Assembly: GCF_033242265.1 (NCBI RefSeq)
Contig: NZ_BTFW01000001.1
Coordinates: 2,159,001 to 2,223,000, forward strand
From: Novosphingobium sp. IK01
Lineage (GTDB): Bacteria > Pseudomonadota > Alphaproteobacteria > Sphingomonadales > Sphingomonadaceae
Direction of reading: 5' to 3'
DNA length: 64,000 bases
In this document: in pieces, positions 24,757 through 35,035 of the stretch
Layout: each line of letters opens with the position of its first letter
Numbering within the stretch: the stretch's first letter is position 1
The notes under the pieces: model-generated
The model's input: the letters and a program-made list of their open reading frames with translations, nothing else
What the model was told of the DNA's origin: nothing
Databases searched by the model: none
Position numbers and translations under genes: made by a program

Positions 24757-26169
24757 ATGATCCGCAAGATGATCAGTGGCGTGACGGCAGCCGGGCTTGG
24801 CCTGGGGGCAGCCTCCGCCGCTTTTGCGCAGACCGGGCCGATCAAGGCCCCGACCGCCGAACAGATGGCCACCATGGTCAACAAGGGCGACGTGGCCTGG
24901 ATGCTGGTCTCGGCCGCCCTGGTCCTGATGATGAGCGTTCCCGCGCTGGCGCTGTTCTACGGCGGCCTCGTGCGTACCAAGAACATGCTCTCGGTCCTCA
25001 TGCAGGTGCTGATGATCGTTTCGGTCGCCGCGCTGTGCTGGGTCTGCTGGGGCTACTCGATGGCCTTCACCGGCGGCTCGCCCTATGTCGGCGGCTTCTC
25101 GAAGGCCTTCCTCCAGGGCGTCTCGATCTCGACCTATGCGGCGACGTTCTCGAACAACGTCTACCTGCCCGAATATGTCTACGTCATCTTCCAGATGACC
25201 TTCGCGTGCATCACCCCGGCGCTGATCGTGGGCGCCTTTGCCGAGCGCGTGAAGTTCACCCCGCTGATGATCTTCACCGTCCTGTGGCTGACGCTGGTCT
25301 ACTTCCCGATGGCCCACATGGTGTGGTACTTCGCCGGTCCCGACTTCCTGTCGGACAACCCGAGCGACGCCGGCCTGATCTATGGCTGGGGCGGCCTCGA
25401 CTTCGCGGGCGGCACCGTCGTCCACATCAATGCGGGCATCGCCGGTCTGGTCGGCTGCCTCGTGATCGGCAAGCGCCTTGGCTATGGCAAGGAAGCCACC
25501 CCGCCCCACTCGCTGACCATGACCATGATCGGCGCCTCGCTGCTGTGGGTGGGCTGGTTCGGTTTCAACGCCGGTTCGGGCCTTGAAGCCAACGCCGCCA
25601 CCAGCCTCGCCTTCATCAACACCTTCGTCGCCACCGCCGCTGCCGCCGTCTCGTGGTCGGTCATCGAGCAGGTCAAGCATGGCAAGCCTTCGATGCTGGG
25701 CGCCGCCTCGGGTGCCGTCGCGGGCCTCGTCGCGATCACCCCGGCGGCCGGTTTCGCTGCTCCGATGGGCGCGGTGATCCTCGGCTTCATCGTCTCGCCG
25801 GTCTGCTTCTTCTTCGTCACCACCGTCAAGAACGCCCTCAAGTACGACGACACGCTCGACGTCTTCGGCGTGCACTGCGTGGGCGGGATCGTGGGCGCCA
25901 TCGGCACGGCCATCGTCGCCGACCCGCGCCTGGGTGGCCAGGGCTGGATCGACTACACCGTGTTCCCCGCCCAACCGGGCACCTACGACATGGTTGGCCA
26001 GCTGATCACCCAGATCAAGGCGGTCCTGCTGACCGTGGTGCTCTCGGGCGGTGTCTCGGCGATCCTGTTCATCGCGCTGGACAAGACCATCGGCCTGCGT
26101 CCGACGCAGGAAGCCGAGCGCGAAGGCCTCGACATCACCGAACACGGCGAACGCGCCTACAACATGTAA
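24757..26169 (+). CDS. amtB: Ammonium transporter
   Basis: AmtB is a trimeric inner-membrane channel for ammonium. The 470-residue protein has a cleavable signal peptide (TAAGLGLGAASAAFAQ) and eleven predicted membrane helices. The paired pore histidines are in GGTVVHINAGIAGLVG and FGVHCVGGIVG. The start is the ATG at 24757 preceded by GAGAAGAGGGAAA; an upstream TTG at 24730 lacks support. It forms an operon with glnK under a sigma-54 promoter, and an exceptionally clear terminator follows about 90 bases after the stop. Confidence 0.97.
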   Translation: MIRKMISGVTAAGLGLGAASAAFAQTGPIKAPTAEQMATMVNKGDVAWMLVSAALVLMMSVPALALFYGGLVRTKNMLSVLMQVLMIVSVAALCWVCWGYSMAFTGGSPYVGGFSKAFLQGVSISTYAATFSNNVYLPEYVYVIFQMTFACITPALIVGAFAERVKFTPLMIFTVLWLTLVYFPMAHMVWYFAGPDFLSDNPSDAGLIYGWGGLDFAGGTVVHINAGIAGLVGCLVIGKRLGYGKEATPPHSLTMTMIGASLLWVGWFGFNAGSGLEANAATSLAFINTFVATAAAAVSWSVIEQVKHGKPSMLGAASGAVAGLVAITPAAGFAAPMGAVILGFIVSPVCFFFVTTVKNALKYDDTLDVFGVHCVGGIVGAIGTAIVADPRLGGQGWIDYTVFPAQPGTYDMVGQLITQIKAVLLTVVLSGGVSAILFIALDKTIGLRPTQEAEREGLDITEHGERAYNM

Positions 26170-26259
26170 GTTTTTCCCAGCTTGGCGGGGAGGGCGGACC
26201 TGATCCTCTCCCTCTCTCCCCCTCTCCCGCCAAACCTTGTTCCTCCTGCGAACGACCTA

Positions 26260-26295
26260 GGCCGAAAGCGTTAACGCGCTTTCGGCCATTTTTTT
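26260..26295 (+). terminator. Rho-independent terminator of glnK-amtB
   Basis: An 11-bp perfect stem (GGCCGAAAGCG with CGCTTTCGGCC) and 6-base loop are followed by A and seven Ts. This is the cleanest intrinsic terminator in the window. Confidence 0.93.
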
Positions 26296-26404
26296 GTGAT
26301 TTTCCGGGGCCGAAGACCCGAACCAACCGCCAAAAGTTAACATTCCTTCAAGCGTGCATGGCTAGAATCACCTGAAACGACAGGTCGCACTCGCGGAGAT
26401 AGAA

Positions 26405-28672
26405 ATGGTATTCCGGCGCTTTGCCAGGAGCAGCCTGGCCGGAAGCATGCTGGTGCGCGGCGGAGTTCAGGGTCGCGGCGGGCAAAGCCGCGCAGAGCAG
26501 CCGCGTGACCGACAGGACCATGCACGGGAATTGCCCGAGGCGCATGCGGCTGCCTTGTGCCGGGCCTATGAGACCATGGGCCTGGGCGCGTTCTGGTCCA
26601 GCGATGCGCAAGGACGGCTGACATATGCCTCGCCGGGCCTGCGCGCGATGCTCGACGATGGCACCCCTCCGGTGGGACGCGCCCTGCTCGACCTGTTTGC
26701 GCATGACGAGGCCGATGGCGAGCGTTCGCTGCGCTTCACTCTGGCCCGCCGTACCCGCTTCGAGCACCTGATCGTCCACACCGGATCGGGCTGCGAGCGG
26801 CGCTGGTGGTCGCTTTCGGGCGAGGCAATCCACGACCGGGGGGTGTTCACCGGCTTCCACGGCCATTGCACCGACATCAGCCAGGCCCGCCGCAAGGCCG
26901 AGGAGACCTCGCACCTGGCCTCGCACGATCCCCTCACCGGGCTGGCCAATCGCCGCCACATGACCCAGATGCTGGCGCGCACGCTGACCATGCTGGCTGC
27001 CGCCTCGCGCCCTTGTGCGACGCTGCTGATCGATCTCGACCGCTTCAAGCAGGTCAACGACACGCTGGGGCATGCCGCCGGGGATCTCCTGCTCAAGCAG
27101 GTGGCCGAACGGCTGGTCAAGCTGATCGGCGACGAGAGCCGGGTCTGCCGCCTGGGGGGCGACGAATTCCAGATCATCCTGCCCGATGTCGAGGATCGCG
27201 GGCGCCTGGGCGAACTGGCCCTGTCGATCATCGCCGACTTGTCGCAACCCTACATGATCGAAGGCAGCCGCTGCCTGATCGGCGCCTCGATCGGGCTGGC
27301 CATCGCGCCGTTCGACGGCACGCTGGCCGAAGAACTGGTGCGCAGCGCCGATCTGGCGCTCTATGCCGCCAAGGGCAGCGGACGCGGGCGATACCGCTTC
27401 TTTGCCGGTGACCTGCTGCGCGCGGCCGAGGAGCGCAAGACGCTCGAAGAAGACCTCCACGATGCGCTCGCCCGCGGTGAACTGGCCTTGCATTACCAGC
27501 CGATCGTGATGGCGCAGGACAATCGCGTGATCGGGGTCGAGGCGCTGCTGCGCTGGACCCATCCGCGCTGCGGGGCGATCTCGCCCGCGCGGTTCATCCC
27601 GATTGCCGAGGAATCGAACCTGATCCGGGCCATCGGCGAATGGGTGCTGTTCAGGGCCTGCGCCGATGCCGCCGCCTGGCCGATGCCCTTGCGCGTGGCG
27701 GTCAATGTCTCGCCCGTGCAGTTTGCCGACGAACATTTCCCCGTGCTGGTGGCCACGGCCCTCGCCCGCTCGGGACTGGACCCGGCCCGTCTCGAACTGG
27801 AGATCACCGAAGGCGTCTTCATGCAGGAAAACGGCGCCACCGACGCGCGCTTCAAGGCGCTCAAGGGGCTCGGCGTGCGCCTGTCGCTCGACGATTTCGG
27901 CACCGGCTATTCCTCGCTCGGCTATCTGCGGACCGCGCCGTTCGACAAGATCAAGATCGACCAGTCCTTCGTGCGCGGGGCCACCCAGACCGGCAGCCGC
28001 AACCGGGCGATCATTGCCGCCATCGTCGCGCTGGCCCAGGCGCTCGACATGGAAACCACGGCCGAAGGGGTCGAAAGCTTCGACCAGTTCGACCTGATGA
28101 AGGCCCTGAATGTCAGCCATGTGCAGGGCTATATCTACAGCGTCCCGCTCGACAACGCTGCCTTCATGCAGGCGCTGGGCGGTGAGCCATGGGTCATCCA
28201 GCCTTCGGGCCCCTCGCGCCAGCGCCACCAGCGCCAGACCATGTTCCGCCGCGTGGGTGTCGTCCACGAGGACCATTATTACCCGGTCATGCTGCGCAAC
28301 CTGTCGATGTCGGGCGCCCTGATCGAGGGGCTGCTCGAAGTGCCCGTGGGCACGGCCTTCGTGCTCGATCTGGGCGATGGGCAGCTGGTGGTGGCCAGAG
28401 TGCGGCGCAGCAGGGGCTATCAGCAGGGGCTCGAATTCGAGCAGGAACTGGTCAGCGACGGCAATGGCGGACTGTGTACGCGCTATCGCGTCTCGCGCGG
28501 GCAACTCGATGCGGCGGGCCTTTCGTTCGCTTCGGGCGGCAATGGAGCGGGCAGCAAGGGAGCAGACAACGACGGGCCGATCCTGATCCACCGCGCAGCC
28601 GATGGGCCGGGGCACGCGGGCCAGAGCAGGCCCGCCTTTGCCATGGCCACCGACTGGGCCGAAGTGGCCTGA
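26405..28672 (+). CDS. PAS-GGDEF-EAL-PilZ cyclic-di-GMP signalling protein
   Basis: This 755-residue protein combines a PAS-like sensor (about 50-165), a GGDEF domain (about 170-335), an EAL domain (about 345-595) and a C-terminal PilZ domain (about 608-705). The cyclase motif GGDEF at 251-255 is intact, but the RxxD inhibitory site expected five residues before it is absent (GDES). The phosphodiesterase motifs EALLRW and DDFGTGYSS are intact. The PilZ domain has the RRVGVV arginine cluster and NLSMSGAL. No membrane segment or signal peptide is seen. Having the c-di-GMP receptor on the same chain as both enzymes suggests self-regulation. Confidence 0.92.
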   Translation: MVFRRFARSSLAGSMLVRGGVQGRGGQSRAEQPRDRQDHARELPEAHAAALCRAYETMGLGAFWSSDAQGRLTYASPGLRAMLDDGTPPVGRALLDLFAHDEADGERSLRFTLARRTRFEHLIVHTGSGCERRWWSLSGEAIHDRGVFTGFHGHCTDISQARRKAEETSHLASHDPLTGLANRRHMTQMLARTLTMLAAASRPCATLLIDLDRFKQVNDTLGHAAGDLLLKQVAERLVKLIGDESRVCRLGGDEFQIILPDVEDRGRLGELALSIIADLSQPYMIEGSRCLIGASIGLAIAPFDGTLAEELVRSADLALYAAKGSGRGRYRFFAGDLLRAAEERKTLEEDLHDALARGELALHYQPIVMAQDNRVIGVEALLRWTHPRCGAISPARFIPIAEESNLIRAIGEWVLFRACADAAAWPMPLRVAVNVSPVQFADEHFPVLVATALARSGLDPARLELEITEGVFMQENGATDARFKALKGLGVRLSLDDFGTGYSSLGYLRTAPFDKIKIDQSFVRGATQTGSRNRAIIAAIVALAQALDMETTAEGVESFDQFDLMKALNVSHVQGYIYSVPLDNAAFMQALGGEPWVIQPSGPSRQRHQRQTMFRRVGVVHEDHYYPVMLRNLSMSGALIEGLLEVPVGTAFVLDLGDGQLVVARVRRSRGYQQGLEFEQELVSDGNGGLCTRYRVSRGQLDAAGLSFASGGNGAGSKGADNDGPILIHRAADGPGHAGQSRPAFAMATDWAEVA

Positions 28673-28778
28673 CGCGCAGCCCCGGCCTTTCGGCAAACCG
28701 GAACAAGATGGGCAGCTTTTTGTCCCTGCCCGTGTCGGACAGGCTCCCTACATAAGGGGCCGAAAGGACAGTTCGACA

Positions 28779-29627
28779 ATGCAGCAACCGGTTCTCTTCC
28801 TCTCGCACGGGGGCGGCCCCTGGCCCTGGCTCGACGGGCCGTTCCGGCGCGGGTTCGACTGGCTCGAAGCCTCGCTCAAGGCGATCCCCGCGCAATTGCC
28901 CGAAAAGCCGCGCGCGGTGCTGGTCGCCTCGGGGCACTGGGAGGAACCGCGCTTCACCGTCTCGACGGCAGCCATGCCGGGGATGGTCTACGACTATTAC
29001 GGCTTCCCCGAGCACACCTATCACATCCGCTACCCCGCCCCCGGCGCACCCGAACTGGCCGAACGCGTGGTCGATCTGGCCCAAGGCGCCGGGATCGCCA
29101 TGGGCCGCGATCCGGTGCGGGGCTATGACCATGGCACGTTCTCGATGCTGCAACCGATCTGGCCCGAGGCCGATGTGCCGGTGCTCAGCCTGTCGCTGCG
29201 CGCCGACTACGACCCGGCGGCGCATCTGGCGCTCGGCCATGCGCTTGCCCCCTTGCGCGACGAGGGCGTGCTGATCATCGGTTCGGGGTTCAGCTTCCAC
29301 AACCTGCGCCATTTCAACGCAGGGGCAGCGGCCCCTTCGGCGGCCTTCGATGCCTGGCTGCGCCATACGCTCACCGAAGTATCCCCTGCGCAGCGCGAAG
29401 CCCGCCTGCTGCACTGGGACCAGGCCCCCGCCGCACGCATCTGCCACCCGCGCGAGGATCACCTGATCCCGCTGATGGTCGCCGTGGGCGCCGCCGGCAA
29501 CGAGCAGGGCCTGTGCATCTATTCCGAAGACCAGATGCGCGGCGGAATCAGCGCATCGAGCTATCGCTTCGGCGGCGACCTCGCGCCCAGCCGGTTCGAC
29601 CTCATCGGCGCCCACGCCAGAGCCTGA
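28779..29627 (+). CDS. LigB-type class III extradiol ring-cleavage dioxygenase (DODA/YgiD family)
   Basis: This 282-residue protein belongs to the 4,5-DOPA-extradiol-dioxygenase-like family. Conserved segments are FLSHGGGPWPWLD (metal His), LVASGHWEEPRFTV, YDYYGFPEHTYHIRYPAPG, the His-rich RGYDHGTFSMLQP, and GSGFSFHNLRHF. It is expected to bind zinc or iron and to open catechol rings, but bacterial members have few proven substrates. The ATG at 28779 follows a short AAAGGAC site. It is monocistronic, with a strong bidirectional terminator after it. Confidence 0.88.
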   Translation: MQQPVLFLSHGGGPWPWLDGPFRRGFDWLEASLKAIPAQLPEKPRAVLVASGHWEEPRFTVSTAAMPGMVYDYYGFPEHTYHIRYPAPGAPELAERVVDLAQGAGIAMGRDPVRGYDHGTFSMLQPIWPEADVPVLSLSLRADYDPAAHLALGHALAPLRDEGVLIIGSGFSFHNLRHFNAGAAAPSAAFDAWLRHTLTEVSPAQREARLLHWDQAPAARICHPREDHLIPLMVAVGAAGNEQGLCIYSEDQMRGGISASSYRFGGDLAPSRFDLIGAHARA

Positions 29628-29640
29628 GGGCCGAACAAAC

Positions 29641-29682
29641 AAAAAGGGAGGGAAGCGGCCATGCCCCTTCCCTCCCTTTTTT
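29641..29682. terminator. Bidirectional terminator between the dioxygenase gene and pheT
   Basis: AAAAAGGGAGGGAAG pairs with CTTCCCTCCCTTTTTT around an 11-base loop. The A-run on one side and T-run on the other make it a U-tract terminator for both the plus-strand dioxygenase gene and the minus-strand pheST unit. Confidence 0.9.
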
Positions 29683-29696
29683 GCATGCTCGGGCTG

Positions 29697-32093
29697 TCAG
29701 GCGCGCAGGGTGCCGCCCTGCTTGGCTGCCGCCGCCACGATCTTGTCGGCAATGGCCTTGAGGGCCGCTTCATCGAAGCTCTTGTCGCCCGGCTGGAGCG
29801 TCACTTCGATGGCCAGGCTCTTGTGGCCTTCGGGCACGCCCTGCCCCCGGAAATCGTCGAACACGCGCGCAGCGACGATCGCGGTCTTGTCGGCGCCCTT
29901 GACCGCGCGCAGCAGATCGCCCGCAGGCACCTTGTCCGCAACGAGGAAGGCGAAGTCGCGCGTCACGGCTTGCAGCGCCGGAGGCGCGAAGTGTGGACGG
30001 GCAAAGCCGCTGGCGGTCTTCTTCGCCGGAATCCGGTCGAGGAACAGCTCGACCACGGCCACCGGGCCTTCGAGGCCGAAGGCCTTGGCGGTGAGCGGGT
30101 GGAGCATCCCGAAGCGGGCGAGAACCTGCTTGGGGCCAAGGCGCAGCGTGGCCGACTGGCCGGGGTGGAACTGCGGCCCGGCCTCGCCCATGACCTGGAG
30201 GTTGTCGACCGGTGCGCCAGCCTGTGCCAGCAGGGCCAGCGCCTCGGCCTTGGCGTCGAACGCGGTGAAGGGCTGTGCCTTGCCGCTGTCCCAGCCGCGC
30301 GGGGTCTTTTCGCCCGCAAGAACGACCGCGAGGCTCAGGCGCTCGTCGCTCTGGCCATTGTCGGCGCGCAGATAGCGGCGGCCGATCTCGAACAAGCGCA
30401 GGCTGGTCGCGCCGCGATCGAGGTTGCGGCGCACCGCAGCCAGCAGGCCGGGCAGCAGCGAGGGCCGCATGACCTTCAAGTCTTCCGAGATCGGGTTGGC
30501 CAGCGTCCACAGCGCCTGTCCATCGGCAAAGGCGGTGGCCTGTGCCTCGGGCAGGAACGACCAGGTGACGGCCTCGTGGGCGCCACGCGCGGCCGCCGCG
30601 CGGCGCAGGCGGCGTTCGAGCATCTGCACCGGGGTCGCCGTCGGGCGGGCCACGCCGTCGACACGCGGCAGCGGGGTCGAGGGCACGGCATCGAGCCCGT
30701 GAACGCGGATCACTTCCTCGACCAGATCGGGCGCGCCGATGATGTCCGGGCGCCAGGTCGGGACGGTCACGGTCCATTCGCCATCACCCTCGACGGCAAA
30801 GCCGAGCGCGGCGAGGATGCGCTTCTGCTCGCTCTGGGCCACGGCGACGCCGCCCAGCCGCGCGCAGAGCGCCGGATCATAGGCCAGCACGCGCTGCGCC
30901 AGCGGGGGGGCGCCCACGCGGACCACTTCGCTCGCCTCGCCGCCGCAGATGTCGAGGATCAGCGCGGTCAGAAGGTCCATGCCGGTGTCGAGGAAGGCCG
31001 GATCGACCCCGCGCTCGAAGCGCCCGCGCGCGTCGCTGGCCAGCGCCAGTGCCTGCCCGGTGCGGGCGATATGGGCCGGATCGAAATAGGCGACTTCGAG
31101 AAGCACGTCGGTCGTCGTGTCCGAACAGCCCGAATGCTCGCCGCCCATGATCCCGGCGATGTCGTGGACGCCCGCTTCATCGGCGATCACGGTCATGAAC
31201 GGGGCGAGCGTATATTCCTTGCCGTTGAGCGCGACGACGGTCTCGCCCTCGCGCGCGGGGCGCGCGGTGACGGCGCCGGTCAGCTTCGCCAGGTCATAGG
31301 CATGGGCCGGACGGCCATAGCCGAGCATCACATAGTTGGTCACATCGACCAGCGCCGAGATCGGGCGCTGCCCGGCGGCCTTCAGGCGATCCTGCAACCA
31401 TGCGGGCGACGGGCCATTGGTCACGCCCTTGATCACGCGGCCATAGAAGGCGGGGCATGCCGCCTCGTCCTCGATGCGGATTTCGACCGGGCAAGGGCCG
31501 GTGCCAGCCACGCTGTCCACGCCCAGCGGGCGCAGCGTGCCGATCCCGGCGGCGGCCAGATCGCGGGCAATGCCATAAACGCCCATGCAATCGGGACGGT
31601 TGGGCGTGATCGACACGTCGAAGACCGGGTCCGAGCCGATGTAGTCGGCATAGGACTGCCCCAGCGGGGCGTCTTCGGGCAGTTCGATGATGCCGTCGTG
31701 GTCCTCGCCCAGACACAGCTCGCGCGTGGAACACATCATGCCGTTCGATTCGACGCCGCGAATCGCGCTCTTGCGCAGTTCCATGCCATTGGCCGGAACC
31801 ACCGCGCCGGGCAGGCCCAGCACGCCGACCAGCCCCGCACGCGCATTGGGCGCGCCGCAGACGACCTGAAGCGGGCTGCCATCGCCCAGATCGACCGACA
31901 GCACCTGAAGCTTGTCGGCCTGAGGGTGCTTTTCGGCCGTCAGCACGCGGGCAACGCGGAACTTCTGGAGCGCGACCGAAGCATCGGTCACGCTTTCGAT
32001 TTCCAGACCCAGCGCGGTCAGCTTCTCGGCAATTTCAACGGTGCTCGCCTGGGTGTCGAGCAGGGCCTTGAGCCACGAAAGGGAAAACTTCAC
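29697..32093 (-). CDS. pheT: Phenylalanyl-tRNA synthetase beta subunit
   Basis: PheT forms the alpha2-beta2 enzyme with PheS and carries editing and tRNA-binding functions. The 798-residue chain starts [14 protein letters not shown] and shows an EMAP-like tRNA-binding domain (about 40-150), the B3/B4 editing domain with a [14 protein letters not shown] segment, the B5 domain, the inactive synthetase-like core, and a C-terminal ferredoxin-fold anticodon-binding domain (SRDFAFLV-type [16 protein letters not shown]). The start is a GTG that overlaps the pheS stop (GTGA). An open frame continues upstream to 32258, but this only antiparallels pheS. Confidence 0.97.
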   Translation of the reverse strand: MKFSLSWLKALLDTQASTVEIAEKLTALGLEIESVTDASVALQKFRVARVLTAEKHPQADKLQVLSVDLGDGSPLQVVCGAPNARAGLVGVLGLPGAVVPANGMELRKSAIRGVESNGMMCSTRELCLGEDHDGIIELPEDAPLGQSYADYIGSDPVFDVSITPNRPDCMGVYGIARDLAAAGIGTLRPLGVDSVAGTGPCPVEIRIEDEAACPAFYGRVIKGVTNGPSPAWLQDRLKAAGQRPISALVDVTNYVMLGYGRPAHAYDLAKLTGAVTARPAREGETVVALNGKEYTLAPFMTVIADEAGVHDIAGIMGGEHSGCSDTTTDVLLEVAYFDPAHIARTGQALALASDARGRFERGVDPAFLDTGMDLLTALILDICGGEASEVVRVGAPPLAQRVLAYDPALCARLGGVAVAQSEQKRILAALGFAVEGDGEWTVTVPTWRPDIIGAPDLVEEVIRVHGLDAVPSTPLPRVDGVARPTATPVQMLERRLRRAAAARGAHEAVTWSFLPEAQATAFADGQALWTLANPISEDLKVMRPSLLPGLLAAVRRNLDRGATSLRLFEIGRRYLRADNGQSDERLSLAVVLAGEKTPRGWDSGKAQPFTAFDAKAEALALLAQAGAPVDNLQVMGEAGPQFHPGQSATLRLGPKQVLARFGMLHPLTAKAFGLEGPVAVVELFLDRIPAKKTASGFARPHFAPPALQAVTRDFAFLVADKVPAGDLLRAVKGADKTAIVAARVFDDFRGQGVPEGHKSLAIEVTLQPGDKSFDEAALKAIADKIVAAAAKQGGTLRA

Positions 32094-33190
32094 GGCCGCA
32101 CTCCCACGCCTGCCGAAAGGGTAGGCACGTCGAGCGCCGCGAACCCGTAATGATTGAGCCAGCGCGCATCGCCATCGAAGAAGGCGCGCAGATCGTCGAG
32201 CCCGTACTTGAGCATGGCGAGGCGATCGACCCCGGTGCCAAAGGCAAAGCCCTGCCATTCATCGGGATCGAGCCCGCCGAATTCGATGACCTTGCGATTG
32301 ACCATGCCCGAGCCGAGCACTTCCATCCAGCCGCCGCCCGGCGCATCGCCGCTGCCGCCGACCACGCGCTTGCCTTGGACCAGCGTGTAGCCCACGTCGA
32401 CCTCGACCGAAGGCTCGGTGAACGGGAAATAGCTGGGGCGCAGGCGCAGGACGATGTCGTCGCGCTCGAAGAAGGCCTTGAGGAAGGTTTCCAGCGTCCA
32501 CTTCAGGTGGCCCAGATGAATGCCCTTGTCGATCACCAGACCTTCGATCTGGTGGAACATCGGGGTATGCGTGGCGTCGCTGTCCGAGCGATAGACACGG
32601 CCCGGCGCGATGATCCGCAAGGGCGCGCCTTCCTTCAGCATCGTGCGGATCTGCACGGGCGAAGTATGCGTGCGCAGCAGCATGTCACGGCCTTGCGCGT
32701 CCTTGTCAGGGAAGTAGAAGGTGTCGTGCATCGCGCGCGCCGGGTGCGTCTCGGGCATGTTGAGCGCGGTGAAATTGTGCCAGTCGTCCTCGATTTCCGG
32801 GCCGCTGGCGACGGCAAAGCCCATGTCGGCGAAGATCTCGGCCAGTTCGTCCATCACCTGCGAGACAGGGTGAACCGAACCGCGCGGCGCCTCGGGCGCG
32901 GGCAGCGACAGGTCGACCGCCTCGGCAGCCAGACGCGCGTCGAGCGCGGCGGTTTCGAGTTCGGCCTTGCGCGCGCCGAGCGCGGCGGTGACCGCCTCGC
33001 GCGCGGCGTGGATCTGCGGGCCCTTGGCCTGGCGTTCCTCGGGGCTCATGCCGCCCAGCGTCTTGAGCAGGGCCGAGACCCAGCCCTGCTTGCCAAGGGC
33101 AGCAACACGGATCGCCTCGACCGCCTCAGCGGTGGTGGCGGCGGCAATGGCGTCGAGCGTCTGCGCCTGCTGGTGATCAAGCTGTTCCAT
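32090..33190 (-). CDS. pheS: Phenylalanyl-tRNA synthetase alpha subunit
   Basis: PheS is the catalytic subunit that activates phenylalanine. The 366-residue protein has an N-terminal coiled coil (about 1-90) that binds tRNA, followed by the class II core: motif 1 [18 protein letters not shown], motif 2 [14 protein letters not shown] and FHQIEGLV, and motif 3 [17 protein letters not shown] at 33190 is the first start and gives the usual length. It is upstream of and overlaps pheT. Upstream on the same strand an AraC regulator separates it from rplT-rpmI. Confidence 0.97.
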   Translation of the reverse strand: MEQLDHQQAQTLDAIAAATTAEAVEAIRVAALGKQGWVSALLKTLGGMSPEERQAKGPQIHAAREAVTAALGARKAELETAALDARLAAEAVDLSLPAPEAPRGSVHPVSQVMDELAEIFADMGFAVASGPEIEDDWHNFTALNMPETHPARAMHDTFYFPDKDAQGRDMLLRTHTSPVQIRTMLKEGAPLRIIAPGRVYRSDSDATHTPMFHQIEGLVIDKGIHLGHLKWTLETFLKAFFERDDIVLRLRPSYFPFTEPSVEVDVGYTLVQGKRVVGGSGDAPGGGWMEVLGSGMVNRKVIEFGGLDPDEWQGFAFGTGVDRLAMLKYGLDDLRAFFDGDARWLNHYGFAALDVPTLSAGVGVRP

Positions 33191-33291
33191 CGCGCCTGCC
33201 GCTAGCGCGCCGCGCGCCAGAAATCAAAGCGCGAGTGCGTCAGGAGCCCCATTTCCGCTCCCTTTTTGGTGCGGGGCGACCGCGCCGCCCG

Positions 33292-34212
33292 TCAGGGCCC
33301 CGTCAGGGCCTGCGGCGCCTGTGCCAGCGCCTGCGCCAATGCCTCCTCCTGCGCCTGCATCACCGGGCCCATCACCGGGTGCGGGTGGCTGGCATAGTCG
33401 CTGGGCGTCATGCCCATGAAGCGGCGGAAATCGCGCACGAACTGGGCCTGATCGTAATATTGGCTGTCCATCGCCCGCGTCCAGCGGGCTGCCGGATCGC
33501 GCATGTGGCGGCGCATGCTGCGCAGGAACCGCTCGCGGCGCACCAGCATTTGCGGCGGAAATCCGAAATGGCGCTGGCACAGGCGTTCGAGCGTGTGGGC
33601 CGGCAACCCGCTGGCCGCCGAGAGATCGCCGACCGTGCGCACATCCTCGCGCAGGAGCGCGGCATGGCAGGCCTCGATCCGCGCGGCATCGGGCACGGAC
33701 CGCTCGTCCCAGGCGGCAAACCAGCGCAGGATCGCGGCCAGTTCGGCTTCCGCCGTTCCCGCCGCATCGACCGCGCTCGCCAGCCCGCGAAAATGGGCCA
33801 GCCGGGACTCGCGCCCGATATCGAAGATGCCGTCGGCAAAATCGCTGGCCATCAGCCCCGATGGCACCCCGAAATAGCGCGCCCAGCCCAATGGCTGGAA
33901 CCGGACGACCCACATCCGCGTCGCCCCGGTCTCGAACCGCAGCCCCCGGCTGGCCGGCCCGACCAGCGTCGTCCGCGACGAAACCCCGGGCACGCGCCCG
34001 TCGGTCCAGGTTTCACGAAAAGCATGGCGCGCGATGCGCAGGGCGGCCCATTCGGGATAGTGCCAGTCGACCACCTGCGCTCCATCGGCAGGCGCATCGA
34101 TATCGATCACGTAAAGCGTGACATAACCGGGCCGAAGCAGGGACGCAGGCTGCACGAAGCGTGCCGTGACCGTGCATTCGCCGCAGCTTTCGGGGCGGCC
34201 TTCTCGTGGCAT
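33292..34212 (-). CDS. AraC-family transcriptional regulator (with AraC-like N-terminal sensor)
   Basis: This 306-residue protein has an N-terminal sensor domain (about 10-160) and a C-terminal AraC-type DNA-binding domain (about 190-285). The first helix-turn-helix is in TVGDLSAASGLPAHTLERLCQRHFG, and the second ends YYDQAQFVRDFRRFMGMTPSDY, the family signature. The tail is Gln/Ala-rich. It lies between rplT and pheS on the same strand, a place normally without a gene. It is similar in domain order and motifs to the AraC protein at 37365. The ligand and targets are unknown. Confidence 0.88.
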   Translation of the reverse strand: MPREGRPESCGECTVTARFVQPASLLRPGYVTLYVIDIDAPADGAQVVDWHYPEWAALRIARHAFRETWTDGRVPGVSSRTTLVGPASRGLRFETGATRMWVVRFQPLGWARYFGVPSGLMASDFADGIFDIGRESRLAHFRGLASAVDAAGTAEAELAAILRWFAAWDERSVPDAARIEACHAALLREDVRTVGDLSAASGLPAHTLERLCQRHFGFPPQMLVRRERFLRSMRRHMRDPAARWTRAMDSQYYDQAQFVRDFRRFMGMTPSDYASHPHPVMGPVMQAQEEALAQALAQAPQALTGP

Positions 34213-34256
34213 TCGCGAGGGAGGCTAGCCCGCCCCCACGGCCCCGTCCACGCAAA

Positions 34257-34286
34257 AGGGCGCGCATCCGGGTGGATACGCGCCCT
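34257..34286 (-). terminator. Terminator of rpmI-rplT
   Basis: On the minus strand AGGGCGCGTATCC pairs with GGATGCGCGCCCT apart from one mismatch, with a 4-base loop, followed by TTTTGCG. It sits 26 bases after the rplT stop. Confidence 0.8.
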
Positions 34287-34311
34287 CTTGTTCAAAATCG
34301 CAAAGAAGCGA

Positions 34312-34674
34312 TCAGGCCGCCGGAAGGGCAGCCTTCGCCTGAGCGATGACAGCCGCGAACACGCCGCCTTCGTTCATGGCCAGATCGGCCATCGCCTTGC
34401 GATCGAGTTCGATGCCAGCCAGCTTGGTGCCGTGGATGAACTGCGAGTAGGTCAGGCCTTCAGCGCGGACCGCAGCGTTGATGCGCTGGATCCAGAGGGC
34501 GCGGAAGGTCCGCTTCTTCACCTTGCGGTCGCGGTAGGCGTACTGGCCGGCCTTTTCGACGGCCTGACGAGCAACGCGGATCGTATTCTTGCGGCGGCCG
34601 CGGTAACCCTTGGCCTGGTCAAGAATGCGCTTGTGCTTGGCACGCGTAGTGGTGCCGCGCTTGATACGGGACAT
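34312..34674 (-). CDS. rplT: 50S ribosomal protein L20
   Basis: L20 is an early-binding large-subunit assembly protein. The 120-residue sequence starts [30 protein letters not shown], the basic N-terminal extension that threads into 23S rRNA, and continues with [24 protein letters not shown]. The length and motif order are standard. It follows rpmI by 12 bases. The usual upstream infC is not in this window. Confidence 0.98.
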   Translation of the reverse strand: MSRIKRGTTTRAKHKRILDQAKGYRGRRKNTIRVARQAVEKAGQYAYRDRKVKKRTFRALWIQRINAAVRAEGLTYSQFIHGTKLAGIELDRKAMADLAMNEGGVFAAVIAQAKAALPAA

Positions 34675-34686
34675 GGATCAGCCTCC

Positions 34687-34890
34687 TCAGTTCAGCCCGT
34701 AGGGCGCCCACTTCTTGATCACCTTCGCGTCAGCGTCGGAGATCACGTCGGTGCCGCGGTTCTGGCGGATGTACTTGGCGTTATGGCTGATCAGGCGGTG
34801 GCGCTTGCCGGCCACGCCGTGCTTGACCTTGCCGGTGGCAGTGAGCTTGAAGCGCTTCTTCACGCCGCTCTTGGTCTTGAGCTTGGGCAT
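34687..34890 (-). CDS. rpmI: 50S ribosomal protein L35
   Basis: This 67-residue basic protein starts [23 protein letters not shown] and contains the conserved [16 protein letters not shown]. It binds the large ribosomal subunit. The ATG at 34890 has AAGGAGACGAAA immediately upstream, a strong ribosome-binding site; the six-residue in-frame extension before it contains that site. It is co-transcribed with rplT. No infC precedes it: the gene upstream is metA, separated by a repeat-rich gap of 320 bases. Confidence 0.98.
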   Translation of the reverse strand: MPKLKTKSGVKKRFKLTATGKVKHGVAGKRHRLISHNAKYIRQNRGTDVISDADAKVIKKWAPYGLN

Positions 34891-35035
34891 TTTCGTCTCC
34901 TTGTTCAACGCGGCGTCCCCGCCGTGGCAGCCCTATGTGGCCAGGCAAGGTCGTCGATCCGCGTGGATTGAAGGGGCGGCCCTTAGCGTTCCGGGGGCCG
35001 CTTGGCAACTCGATTCGGCTCCGTCAGGCTTGATT

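Noticed and set aside
26348-28696. 782-codon minus-strand open frame over the GGDEF-EAL gene
   Set aside because: Antisense shadow of a gene with four recognisable domains.
29661-32150. 829-codon plus-strand open frame over pheT
   Set aside because: Antisense shadow of PheT; composition is Arg/Gly/His-rich without motifs.
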